Below, piece after piece: positions 23,184 through 39,361 of a stretch of 64,000 nt of DNA. The notes beneath the pieces were generated by a model. That model was not told the DNA's origin, searched no databases, and worked only from the letters and a program-made list of their open reading frames with translations. The stretch is from Viola odorata (Eukaryota; Streptophyta; Magnoliopsida; Malpighiales; Violaceae). Where the stretch lies: assembly GCA_963691705.1 (NCBI GenBank), contig OY829541.1, forward strand, positions 54,607,931-54,671,930, given 5' to 3'. Both the position numbers and the translations under genes were made by a program. The number at the start of each line of letters is the position of its first letter. Within the stretch, counting starts at the first letter, position 1.

Positions 23184-26100
23184 CTAGTATAGCATTTCTG
23201 TACTTTTTCGGGCGAAAATCCCAGCCCCATATGAAGAATGGAACATATCAGCAAACAATGGAAATTGCAGAAACGCAAATAACGTAACAGGAATACAAGA
23301 ACTTAAAGAAATAGGGACAACGATCCATGCAAATCGATGACCAAGAACGATGCAGAATGTAGCACCAAATGCTATAAGCATAGATGCGATGGAACAAAAA
23401 AGTGTTGCAAGACCCACCACCAATCTCCTCGGCAGGGACTCCAGGAAATCTTCCTCGGCATAGCGTGAAGTGAGTATGGACAGGAACATTAGTATAGAAG
23501 TAACAGAAGAGAATAGTGCAGATGCATCCGCGACCACAAAGACTATGAAAGAATTTGACTCCAAAAATATAGGAGTGCCCTTTTGATTGTCGTTGCCTCC
23601 CGGTACTGTAAAGATTGCAGCAAACATCACTGTCGTAATAAGGGTAGCAACAAGCATGCATGATGAAGCGGTGCTCTTCAACCACTTCTCTCCTTCTTTA
23701 ACTAATCCTCTGTGCTCTTCAGTGAACAACATTCGCGGTGTTCTCCCACTTTTGTCTCTCATGTCTTTCAGTGATGGCGGTACAATCTTCTCAACTTCCT
23801 ACAGACATTAGATAAACAAACAACCAGAATCGTAAATAATGCAGTAGAGCTTCAAATGGGAAAAAGAAAATTAAGCACAAAATTTTATAAGGACCTTGAA
23901 CCACAATAATTCCCGTTGCATCTGAAGTGCTGCACCGGAGACTATATTGAGTCGATCCAAAGATGGAAGTAATCCAGCCAAATGCAGTATGTTGGAATCA
24001 TTAGTGTCTTTATAAGCTGTGACCATACCCTTGTGTGCCCCAATATCACGAACAAGATTAAAGACCTTCTCTTGGCGATGAACAACTGCTATGTGAAAAA
24101 TGCTTCTGCTTTGCTCATTGACTTTCCATATCAGATCAGGATAAGAGCGTATAAGCTCAGTTATGAACTCGATAATTCCAAACTCCGCAGCTACAAACAG
24201 TGGTAGAGTAGGGCTTCCAAGTAAGTTTGCAATCTGCAAATCATCCAATAACAAAACTTGTTCCCACAATAGCTTCACCAGCTCAAGAGCTTGCACATGC
24301 ATCAACTTTTTATCATAAACTACCTTCATTCCTGGAACTATACGAGGAAATAAATCATTCAGTAAACATTTTGAATACACTAGAAAAAAAGGGAAAAAAA
24401 GGTTGTACGGTGGCATACCTAAAATGTGTATTGCTCGGAGAAGTTGCCGCCCAAAGCTCAGAGGCACTGTTCAATTGAAAACACCAATTTCTAATGAGAA
24501 AATCTAGAATCTAGATCAATTCTAAGTACTGTGGAAGCAATTGTTGTGACTAGTAGCAAATTACATCTTAGAATATATGACAATCATGCTTGCCCCCAAG
24601 AAAAGATAATCACCAATCACAGCATATGATTGAGGCTTTATTGTGTTAAATCTAAAAGAATAAGAAGTTAAATATACCAGCACCTTAAAATCTGAATTAA
24701 TCTAGATGCAAAGCATCACAACTCTTTTCAGGATTCAGCTCTTGTAGTCCAGTGATTTAGAACAAAACGAAGAAAGAAAGAACAACAAGCATACATCATC
24801 CTGCGTACAATCAGACCCCTAAGACAAACAATAACAGATGGGCATACACACACAAATGGACAGCACAAGAAGGAAAGAGATTGGGACCTTGATTGATCTG
24901 GTGCCTATGGACTTGGATGGCTTCAGATGGGCAGCTACATTTAGGTGCTTCCACAAAGATCCCTGAAGGGTATTTGAAGTAGCAAATAGTTATTAGTCTC
25001 CAGTCAATGAAAACGAATAAATCATAGATTTATAAAAAGATACAAGTACAGCAGTATAAATGGTCTAGTCATAGTAGACCATATTAAACACCAACCAAAA
25101 GCACAACCATAGTGCATTCCAATTTCTAGTTCATTTTTCCATCTTTAGTTTAGAGAACCTAAATAATGGAGCCAGGCTGCAATGCATACTTAAGAGAACT
25201 ACAAAACACTCACATGGGTAAACAATTCTCTGGCAAATTCCAAGTCCACTTTCACTAGAAAATGCTGAAGGCTTACGTGCTAAAACATGAAGAGCCGTCT
25301 CCCCATTTAGATCTCGATGTATGGCTAATTCAGGATGGTGTTGAATGATGCTTAAGGCTACATCTACGAGTATGTAGGAAGGTTAGTCAGGCTACTGCAA
25401 TATTCAGGCATACGTGGAATAGAAGGAAAAAAACATCCTCAAATGATAAGTCTATTACTTACCAAACAGACCAGTTTTAATGGTGGCAATAAGAAGCTCA
25501 GTGTAGTCTTCTTTTGTTAATTCTTCATTTGCAGTAACAGAGAAGAGATACCACACCATGTCTCTGTGTCCAAATAACGCAGCAATGTAAAGAGGTGTCA
25601 CCCCCTTGTTGTTCCTTATAGAAGGCAGGCTCCTATTCTTGCTCACCATCATTTCTGCTATTTTGGTGACTCCTGATGCAGCAGCATAGCAAAGAGCTGT
25701 ATTGTTGGACTTGTTCCGCAAAGCTAAGTCTAGTGTAGTCATCAACTTGACCACTTCCTCCACAAACTTGGTATGTTTGGACCCAGCTGCAATGTGGAGG
25801 ATTGTGTCCATCTCCTTAGTGATCCTAACATTTAAAGCACCAGGATGTGATTTTAAGAATTCATCCGCCTTTTCCCAATCACCTTTGATTGCTGCTTGGT
25901 ACAAAGGAACATATAAAGTCAGCCGTGAAGCCCTCCTATTTCCTGTCATGAAAGAAATTGATCATCTCTGAGAACATGAGATGAACTATCCATTCAGTCT
26001 AGTGCTGGTCTTAAATTTGAAAAACCATACAGTATGTTTACTGACCTTTAACAAAGATAGGTAGACACGGCAGTGGAGCTGGAAGGGCACTGGTTGGTAC

Positions 26101-26532
26101 TGAAACATGATTTTGATGATTGGTGAAGTCTGTTGGCGTTGTCTGGTGAGACTGAGGGTATACAACATCAGGCGCTGGGTTGGGAAGGGCCTTGGACAGT
26201 GATGGAAGGAAAGGCTTGATTGTAGGCTTCTGATGGAGCTGAAAAGCAGGTGGAGCCGAAAAGGAACTCCCACGTTCACTGAAATCAATCGTGACACTCG
26301 GCAGTACAGGTAAGGATGTGAATGAAGGGGCTGAATTTGGCTGATGTTCCACTATAGGATGCTTATCAGTTGAGTATCGGGGGGGTATCGGCTGAGGGAG
26401 TTGATGCAATAGTTGGCTTGCGGCTGGTGATTTTGTAGAGGTTGACGGACTTGCTTCAACACTCGGGCCATAAAACCTCTCTGGGAAACATGATGAGATT
26501 GAAGGAGAACGATCCAACCTTTTCTGGTTCAT
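23184..26532 (-). CDS. Ankyrin-repeat PGG-domain membrane protein (ITN1/ACD6-like)
   Basis: Seven exons keep frame throughout: 26046-26532, 25463-25942, 25214-25363, 24888-24962, 24419-24466, 23895-24337 and 23184-23798, giving 765 aa. Residues 1-160 are a Pro/Ser-rich, probably disordered extension. Ankyrin repeats follow (LYQAAIKGDWEKAD, DTILHIAAGSKHTKFVE, NTALCYAAASGVTKIAE, VTPLYIAALFGHRDMV, ETALHVLARKP) and more around 430-560 (LFVAAEFGIIEFI, SRSIFHIAVVHRQEKVF). The last exon carries the PGG domain (EGEKWLKSTASSCMLVATLI..., VPGG at about 626-629) and four hydrophobic segments (about 608-628, 643-665, 685-711, 715-741). Plant relatives act in salt/ABA signalling (ITN1) or salicylate-linked immunity (ACD6); which role applies is not shown here. 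Ile/Met-rich 48- and 75-bp exons are easily missed by gene finders but restore frame exactly. Confidence 0.92.
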
Positions 26533-28640
26533 GATGTATCAAAGTTACTCAAAATTGCAATAACACAAACAACTTAGTAGAAAACAGCACAGCAGCCACA
26601 AACTCAATGCAGATATAAAATGCGCACAAAAAATTATCTATCAAAGTGAACCAATAAAACAAACAAGTCAAGCCGCACAGGCAATAAATGAGTACACGTT
26701 GGCCACATAATAATGCCAAAAGTGGAAGAGACTTGACATCTTTCCGGGAATTGTAGAACAGAACTTCAAGGTAGTTGCTGATTGCTATTTCATTCGTTAT
26801 TATATACACACACCACTGAAATGATTGGGGCCACAGTACTTATGCTTAGCCAGCTACCTGGCTTCTAGATAACCTCAGGTTGACTTTAGATGAGAAAGCA
26901 AACATCAATAGCATTCACATATCTTCATAAGTCAACAGCACGAGTTCAGGAGTAGCTTGTTTTATATCCTAAATGCATAAAAGTATTTTTTTTTCATATA
27001 TAAAAATTGGAAGTTACTCGAACTCCAAACCTAACCCCTCACTGTTTTATACTAGGAAGCATCAATTTATAGAAATTGCACGTTAGGATACAGAGATATA
27101 ATCCATCCATATTTTACAGGATGTACAACTGAGTTCAATGCACACGTAGAGCACAAACGGCACGATCAACCCCAAACTGAATAAGAACCAAAAACATAAT
27201 CCAAAAGTGATACCAATCAGCCTCATTTGCTTAGCATGTCTGTTCGAATCCAATTTAATGGGCATAAGCATAACTATCAATTGGCACATAGTTGTCTCTC
27301 AGTTAGTTAAACTAAATTGCCAAATGAGACTAATCGGAGAGGTTACTTCTGAAGCACTAAAATGGCAGGACAAGCATGAAAAAAGAAAAATGGATTCTTG
27401 ATAAATATGGCAAGTCATTACAATCATGCACAGAGGTAGATACTGAAAAGAAAGAAAAACAAATTCCGGGTTGAGAAACCGAGAATTGAGAAACCCTGGC
27501 ATAAGTCAGCGCGAGAAAGAGAGAGACTAGCTTACAGTAAGTCAATAGGACAGAAGTAAACGATAAAGAAAGGGGAAGCTTCCCCTACCCTCCTGCTTAC
27601 TTCTGGGTAGCCAAACCGTGTTAGGATTTCCCTCTGTTTCCCTTTTTGTGGAAGGAGATTATTGGACAAATACTAACGAACTCCGAGTGTGCACCGTGTA
27701 GAATATTCCCAATCTCACTTTCCTTCAATCCATCTTTTTAATAAAATAATAAATATATATATATATATTTTTTTTTTACAATATAGCGTTCATGTAACTT
27801 TTTTTCTAATGCTAGTAAGGATACTTTTTTTAAAACTTATTTTACTATCAAAACTACTCCATTCTATCGTAAAAAATGCATTTTTCTTTTCTTTTTTGAT
27901 TGCCTCAATTACAGTTTTCAATATAAAAATACACTCCACCGTTATGGAGCAAATTGGTAAAAAATGTAAATTAATTGTAATATTAATCATTACCTTAGTT
28001 TTTATTCACATATCTTTTACGACAATTATGTTTGAACAAATAGAGATGGAGTATAATTAAAATATTTGTTATTATTAAAAATGAGTCCTCTAGTTGAGAA
28101 ATTTTTTTTAAATCCTAAAAATTTAACTCGAAACCTTAATTGATGTATATGACATTTTTTTACCATTTAATTTAAAAATGATCCTTTTAATATCACTATT
28201 ACTTAGGAATTAAAAAAAAAAAAAAACCTTCAATATCTAAATTACTTCACTGAACTATTAACTCCAGAAAGCCTCATTGTTTGGATTCATATTTTTCTAT
28301 TAATTTATAGTTTTTATTTAACTTTCATTAATCTCTTCTCGTTTTTTCTATTTCCCTTTTGTTCGCACTATATATATTTATTATTTTCTCAGAATATAAC
28401 TTTTAAATTGGGCCCATATTTCAGCCCATAAAGTTAGCACGCAACTTAAAAGCTTGACCCAACTCTAAAGCCCATGCTTTTTGAGACGACACTTCCCCCT
28501 CTGAGCGGGAAAACAAACACTTACCCTTGTATTATTCATCAACAAAACAACATCGCTTCTACCCAGAAAGAAACTCACCAGAGAACCAAAAATCAAATTT
28601 CTTGACATTTCAAAATCATTTTTCCTTCCTCGTACCGGAC
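26533..28640. other. Shared upstream region of the divergent ankyrin and NUF2 genes
   Basis: This 2.1-kb region lies between two genes transcribed away from each other. The part near 26533-27600 may hold 5' UTR introns of the ankyrin gene. 27740-28400 is very AT-rich with a (TA)n run at about 27752-27768 and long T and A runs. No coding sequence or repeat family is recognised. Confidence 0.45.
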
Positions 28641-31600
28641 ATGTCGAAATTCGACTACCCACGACTCTCCCGCGCGGAAATCATAACCATCCTCGCCGAA
28701 TCCCAAATCGCCGATGTCTCCGATTACGACCTCAAAAACCTCACCTCCGACTTCATCTCCGATCTCTACACTCGCCTCCTAATCTACCTCGACGTCATCC
28801 ACGAGTAATACTCTCCCCTTCGCTCTCGCTTTGCTATTTTCCTTACTCGTTTCTTTCGCTGAAAGTGGCATTTTGGTAATTTGCAGGGAAGACCAGGGGC
28901 AGTTTGAGTTCGTGGCGTTGGAGCACCTGGAGAATCCAGACCACCATGTAGACTCGGCGAGGATGATGAATTTGTACATAAAGATAAAAGAGTTACTAAC
29001 GCTGTTGGCTTGTCCTTGGAAATTCACCCTCAAAGACCTCATTAAACCCCAAGCTGACCGGAATGAGATTTTTCTAAGCGCCATCCTTAATTTCTCTCTT
29101 CACAAGTACGTTTAGTAAGTTTTTGTGTGGCATTATTGTAAAGTTTGCACAATGAGTTCGGGGTTAGTTTTTTTCTGTTTTTATTTTGGTTGATTTTTCA
29201 ATGTTAGGATTATGGAAATGGGAATGAGCTTTTCACCAGAATGGCATAGTTATAATTATATGCAGACTGCATTGTGGTTTATTTGGTTCTGTTGGGATGG
29301 CAGTTTGTAAATGTTGGCATCTTTTAGTTTTTAAAATTTATAGAGAGGGAAATGCGTTGTCATCATAACGGCATAGTTCTTGCTAATTCAATTGTTTTTT
29401 CCTGTAAAGTTTAATGTTAGGAATGTGCGCATGGGTTGTTTCCTTGGTTTACAAGATCTCAAATACTGTGTTTGAACTGCTCTCTTTTTTCTTCTTAATG
29501 TTAGGAATGCGAAAATGGATCTGCTAAGACCAATGGTGGACGAGCTGGGCTTGCTTGAAGATAAGCAAAAGGAATGGGAGGTGAAGATTGAACAGGTAAG
29601 CAAAAAGAAAAAATTGTCGTGGTTGAGGATTTGAATTGGTAGTTGTTTGTTGTTGGTCTGATATTTGCGTGTGTTTTATAGTTGACAGCAGATATTGAAG
29701 AGCTGAATGCAGCAAGACAGAGCGAGATGCCTGCTGTCCAGGAATTGAGTGGGCAAGTTAAAGACCTGCACCAGAGGATTGCAGGACTTAACAGTCAACA
29801 GGTGTCACTCAGAGCTGCTTACCGGAAGTTGAAAGAAAAGTCTGCAGAAATGGATGGGGAGGTATGCATAATTATTTTAAAATAAACTTTGGTATTGGCA
29901 TTTGTTGATGAATTTATAGATTTTGACTAAATGGAAAGGAGTATCTTGTGGCATGTAGTGTTCCTTGTTATGTAACATAAATGCGTATTTTCTTAATGTC
30001 TTTGTGGTTTATAATGGAGTTCAATGTCTTCTAGCATGACTATACATAAAAGTAAGACAAATTGTTTGTTGTGCTGTCAAGAAATTTATTCTTTGCCTTA
30101 CATGAAGTTGGTTTCTGTTTCTCTTTCCAGATTTCAAATGCTGAGTTTGAGTTGGTCCAGAGTGTCCAAGAGAATGCAAATTTACGTTCAAAAATTGTCC
30201 AATCACCGGATAAGCTGCAGGTAATATGAATGTTCATATTAATCCATTTAGGAAGTCGTAAAATATAAACTATATGCCTTGTGGCAGTTATTAATATTAT
30301 ATATGAGTTTAATCATTTTTTCCTATGGTCTTGTAAGGAAATTGTGTACATATTGTTCTAATAGCATGCATCCAAAAGTTCTTGAGGTTAGCTCTCAAAA
30401 AGTTCTTGAGGTTCAATTGACCGTTCCATTACTGTTCTGTTGTTCTTGTATCCTTAGTTCAATTGACTTGCAGTTTATGGTTCATTCCAAAGCTAAATAT
30501 TAACTTATGCTATTTTTATCGTTGTTCCTTGACTGTGTTACTCTTCTTGTTTGGATTATCTTGTTTTTTCTCTCCACATTCCTTTGCCACTTGCACATGG
30601 TTTTCCTACATGCTTATAGAGGGCTCTGGAGGAGAAGAAATTGGTTCAAGAGGAGGCAAGGAATGCTGAAAGCTTAGCTATGCAATCGTTTCAGGAGAAA
30701 ACTGCTATTCTTGAGGTTTATGGGAAGGTACTTTGTCAAAAGCTGCTTTTTTGCCTTCCATATAAAACTCCAAGGTTATAGAAATTCACTCAAGAAAGAT
30801 GATTATTTTTGTTCTATCTCAATGTCCTCTTTGTCAGGCTTCCAAGAAAATGTTGAAGCACTTAACTCAGATGCAATCTATTCAGGAACAGGTGAGCATT
30901 CATTTTTATGTACTGTGGTACTGAGGTTGACCTTCTAGGAATAATTATTCGTGATTTCTATGAGGAGAGTTTAAGGCTACTGCATCAAAGTGAAACCATA
31001 GTGTATTGCTGGTTTCTTTTTCTTAAATAGGCATCTAAATGATATCTCAATTAGGCTATGAAAAACATATTACCTTGTCACACAGTTCATAATGTTCACT
31101 TCTGGCAGGTAAATTCTTCTAAATCCATTGAAAAAGACTATAAGGCTACAAAGGCTAAGCTGAGTGAGGATGTAGTGGTTGATAAGTCACTTGATGCAAA
31201 ACTGGTAGAACGACAAGGGAAAGGTATGTTCTTGTGCAACTTGTTTCTGTTGTTATTCCTTATGTTTATGCGAGCATTTTGGAGCTTACTCCACGCTTTC
31301 CCTCCCCCCAGCACAACAGTTGGATGAGTCGAGAAAGATGTTAGAGAAAGAAAAGGATCTAAAGTGTGAAGTAGCTGCTAAGGAATTTAATAGTGTCAAG
31401 TTGGAGGTAGAATCTAGGAGGCGTGATTTGGAAGTTAGGCAGCAGAAGGTTGATGTCATACTAGCAGAGGTACCAGTCATTCCTTTTACTGTTTATGCTA
31501 AATAACTTTGTGGATGTCAAATAACTGGATATGATATCTGATATCCTTTGGTTCAATTAATAGGTGGAGGCCACAACTTCAGAGACTAACATGGCACGAG

Positions 31601-32094
31601 ATGCAGGAGTTGTGAAAGTGCAACAGATAATTCAAAAATGTGAGGAGGTTGTGGAACAGGTACATTTCCTTGATTCCTTATTTAGATGTGCTCCTCTATC
31701 AAGCATGTCTATAATCAAATAAATTATAAATTATGAACCCCGACCACGATGAGCATTGAGAGATATTATGAACATGTTACTGACTTGCTACTGTCATCAA
31801 CTATGATTATTATGGGCCATCTCATTCAAGAAGTCTCCTTCATTGAATTTGCCAAAACTGAAACGTTCTAGCTTGTAGTGCAATTTCGTGAGTTAGGTTA
31901 TTCATTCGGTTGGATTGATGTTTGGTAATCCTTCATTTTGCGATTTGCTGAACGGTATGTACTTCAACCATTTGTTTATGGTTTGGTTTCAGTTCCAACA
32001 ATACAAGGATTCTCTAGGGCATTTGTTCCAGCAATTTGAAGAGGAACAAGTTGGTGGTTGCCATGTGCTGCAGTTGACAACATCACAGGCATGA
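28641..32094 (+). CDS. NUF2: Kinetochore protein NUF2
   Basis: Eleven exons keep frame: 28641-28804, 28887-29105, 29505-29595, 29682-29861, 30131-30220, 30620-30727, 30838-30891, 31109-31223, 31312-31469, 31564-31659 and 31993-32094, giving 458 aa (plant NUF2 proteins are about 440-460). The first ~140 residues are the calponin-homology-like Nuf2 domain (MSKFDYPRLSRAEIITIL, LEHLENPDHHVDSARMM, LLACPWKFTLKDLIKP, FLSAILNFSLHK). The rest is coiled coil with many Glu/Lys/Gln heptads (DKQKEWEVKIEQ, EEKKLVQEEARNAES). NUF2 pairs with NDC80 and, with SPC24/SPC25, links centromeres to spindle microtubules. The last codons lie in a sequence partly repeated just downstream in the 3' UTR. Confidence 0.95.
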
Positions 32095-32819
32095 GGTAGT
32101 CATTATCGATACTGTTATGTCCTGGGCGTTTTGGGTGGTTGCCATGTGCTGCGGTTGGCCTTTGTATATATGTGCATGCTGATGCTCCGTGGCGCCTAAA
32201 GAACTTGGTGGAATGTTCTCGCACACTTCAATATTATCATTTTATTTATGATAATTTTGCTTTCTTGAATATTATGAATTATGAATATAATGTATTTACT
32301 TTCTCCTGTATCCTTCAGTTTTTTCACTAGAACAGTGATCAATGCAAATGAGAATAACTTGTTCGAGTTTAAAAGAAAAGTTTACCTTATTGTTATTTTG
32401 CATATATGAATGTAATATATTATTGTTATTATTAAATTTTTTTTTTTTTCCCCTAGATAGAGACTAGTATTTTTTATCACCAGTTAGATACCAATGAGTT
32501 AAATGTCAATTAGCCATATGTTATTATTGTGTTATTGATTTCTTTTTTAGTGGATATCCCACCTACTTGCTTGCTCTTCTGCTGAATCAGCTCTATGATT
32601 AAGAAAGCTAAACTCAACTACAGATTACCTTCGTAGAAAAAGGAAAGAAAAAGTATATAAACCAGACCACCAGAAAATTTTGACCACGGATAGGGTAGGT
32701 GAGGTTGGGAAGTTGGGTAGTCACTAAAGGTTAGGTGAAAGCCCAGAAAAAATAAAATTAAGGATGATTCTTTTCAATTGAAAAGGAAAAAGACGAAGAA
32801 TCGAGTTGGAGAGAAGGAT
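32095..32819. other. Intergenic region between NUF2 and the steroid-binding protein gene
   Basis: This includes the NUF2 3' UTR with a copy of the ggtggttgccatgtgctgc string (32132-32150) and AT-rich promoter sequence with a T run at 32440-32450. No gene is seen. Confidence 0.45.
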
Positions 32820-33521
32820 ATGAGAGTTTCGACGGCGATGGGGGTGATCGAGGCATACACTGGGTTATCACCAGCAGCGTTTTTCACAATTGCAGCACTT
32901 ATGGTTGTGGTTTACAAGATAGTTTGCAGCATGTTTGTAGACCCTGAAGAAGAAAACAACAAGAAACCCATAACCGATGATGATAACAAAAGCAACCCAA
33001 TCATCAACAACAATCAGCCACCACAGCCGATTCATCAAGATCCGGTCCGATTTGGTGACATGACTCAGCAAGAACTCAGAGCTTTTGATGGTTCAGATCC
33101 AACCAAGCCTCTTCTCATGGCCGTCAAAGGCCAGATCTATGATGTTTCCATCTCCAGGTGATCATTCTTGTTTTTTTTTGTTTTTTTTTGTTTTATGATT
33201 GGTTTTTGCTGCTATATATGGTTAATTTTGGGTTTTATGGGCAGGATGTTTTATGGTCCTGGCGGGCCATATGCGTTGTTTGCAGGGAGGGAAGCGAGCA
33301 GAGCATTGGCTCTCATGTCTTTTGACCCGAGAGATCTCAGTGCGAATCTTGAAGGTTTGAGTGATTCTGAGCTTGAAGTCTTGCAAGATTGGGAGTACAA
33401 GTTCGTGGAAAAATACGTGAAGATTGGGCAGCTTGTGCCAGAAAGAAATGGAACTAATAAAGAAGTACATGGTGGTGGAGGAGAAGGAGAAAAACGCCAA
33501 GAAAGCAAGAAAGATGAGTGA
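32820..33521 (+). CDS. Membrane steroid-binding protein (MAPR / cytochrome-b5-like)
   Basis: Two exons, 32820-33157 and 33245-33521, split an Arg codon; the protein is 204 aa. One membrane segment (about 19-40, SPAAFFTIAALMVVVYKIV) follows a short lumenal/extracellular N-terminus. Residues 41-75 are an acidic, Asn/Pro-rich linker. The MAPR domain spans about 76-178: VRFGDMTQQELRAFDG, LLMAVKGQIYDVS, FYGPGGPYALFAGREASRAL, LSDSELEVLQDWEYKF. The Tyr-Gly-Pro-Gly-Gly-Pro-Tyr pattern is the family's haem/steroid pocket, lacking the His ligands of true cytochrome b5. Plant MSBPs bind brassinosteroid-like steroids and also scaffold P450s in the ER. The Met at 32838 (MGVIEAYTG) is an alternative start. 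The C-terminus is a charged Gly/Glu/Lys tail. Confidence 0.94.
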
Positions 33522-34240
33522 AGGCAGGACATTTGATTAACATAAGTTTGTTTTGTTTCTCAACGTTCTTAACAAAAAAGATTATTTTCCTTTTCGTGGC
33601 CTTGCACCTGTTTTGCAGATTCCAGATTTGTGCATTTCAATTTTTTTTTCTTTCAAAAATTCCAAACTGAACAAAGGCCAAAATCTACGCACAACGGTTA
33701 GATGAGGTATATATCAGTTATGATAATTGTCAGCCTGCCTAGGTAAAGAATCACGTGTAAGTGTGTAACACTACAATTGAAACCTTTAATCAAGCCCTCC
33801 TAATGGGATTAAGTGCCACTTTACAACTGAGTCAGGTTTCCATAGTTGAAAGGCACACATTAGGCATGAAAGAGATGAACGAGGGGAGTTTCCGGCAACA
33901 CTATTTTGAAGGTGTGAAATGTTATCCCAAAAGTTATGGAAGGGTACATTATAGACAAGACTGAGCTTCAAAATACAAAATAAAACTTAAAAATAATCCA
34001 TAGGTGCAAAAAGTACATTCGGTTGATGAACTTTCCCTCCCTTTTTTCAAATAAAAAGGTACTGCTATAAATGGCAACTGTATGACGGGGAAGATAGCCA
34101 GGTTGCATTACATGTCAAGACAAACAATCTCAAAATTGTGGAAAAAAAAATTCCATCAAATTTCCATAAACACGAGATCTCCTAACTATGCCACAACAGG
34201 GAAAATGCAACGGTGCATATGGGGCCGCAGATGACGACAC
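33522..34240. other. 3' region between convergent MSBP and delta-COP genes
   Basis: This holds the 3' UTRs of the two converging genes. No other feature is supported. Confidence 0.5.
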
Positions 34241-38416
<4,176 letters not shown>

Positions 38417-39172
38417 CTTGACTGATTATGTAAGTAGGCAATGCTCGTACTTCCGAAATCTACACAGTAAACATACGAAATTGAATTAACTTCTCAACAA
38501 AGCAAACAACGCATTAGACACACTATACAAGGTAAGCTAAGAGATCTGTGTTGATTCAGAAACCGCGAATCTCAGATCTGTATAGTCAGTTGTTTGATGT
38601 GCTAAATTGCGCGAATTCAAATCTAATGAAGCTCGGATTCAATTCAATTGCAGAAGTTGTTAAACGGAGTGCAAAGTGAGAGATCTGGGAAATTGGTGAA
38701 ATCAGATGGTAGAAAAACGCTTATTGAGAGGAGGGGATGACCGGAGGAGATCCGGAGAGGGACGTACCTGGATCTAACCCTGTTTGGTGCGGAGAAGAAG
38801 TAACAGTGGAGATGGTGGTGCGATGCTGTTGATCAATGCGGGAGAGAGAATTTGGAGGACGTTAAGTTATATTGCGAGTGAAGATTTCTTTTCCTTCTTT
38901 CCTGTTCATTACAACGGAGAACATTGCGATTTAAGTGAAGCGTTGGGCTCGTAGAAAATGGGCTCAATCTTTCGGTTGGCTCAAAACAATTTTAAGAAAG
39001 ATGGGCTGGTTTAGTGCCTAATGACCCATTTAGGAGTTTTTCCCCCTTAATGCTCTTTTTCTTTTCCTTTCAAATTTTTGTGGACACTTACCTATTTTAC
39101 TTTGCTCTATTTTTTTTTTCTTTCATCACGGAGTATGACCAAACGACAAGCTCTATTTGATTGTTGCCAATC
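38417..39172. other. 5' UTR and promoter of delta-COP, then spacer
   Basis: The 5' UTR probably extends through one or more non-coding exons towards 38,880. The region has a GC-richer patch at 38,730-38,860 and then AT-rich spacer. No further gene is seen. Confidence 0.45.
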
Positions 39173-39361
39173 TTAAAAAACCTGGAGTCCCTTATCAGGA
39201 CTTTGGAGGTTTGGTAATGTAGGACAATCCTTACAGAGCGCCTGATCCTTATTCATACAACACAGTGCTATCTCTACCTTTCTCTTCCATAACTTGAAAT
39301 TATTGGAAGATAACAGTGGTACACTGTTCAGATTGGCAGATACCGAGCTTACTGAGTTCAT
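39173..39361 (-). pseudogene. Copia-type gag N-terminal scrap
   Basis: Minus-strand residues MNSVSSVSANLNSVPLLSSN and NFKLWKRKVEIALCCMNKD match the start of plant Ty1/copia gag proteins (the usual pattern is a short Leu/Asn lead, then NFKxWKxxVxIxLGCMDxD). It ends at a stop after LQVF. No LTR, primer site or pol is found next to it, so it is an isolated fragment or a domesticated scrap. Confidence 0.65.

Noticed and set aside
32778..32819. Upstream extension of the steroid-binding protein
   Set aside because: It would need a TTG start; the ATG at 32820 gives the normal family N-terminus.
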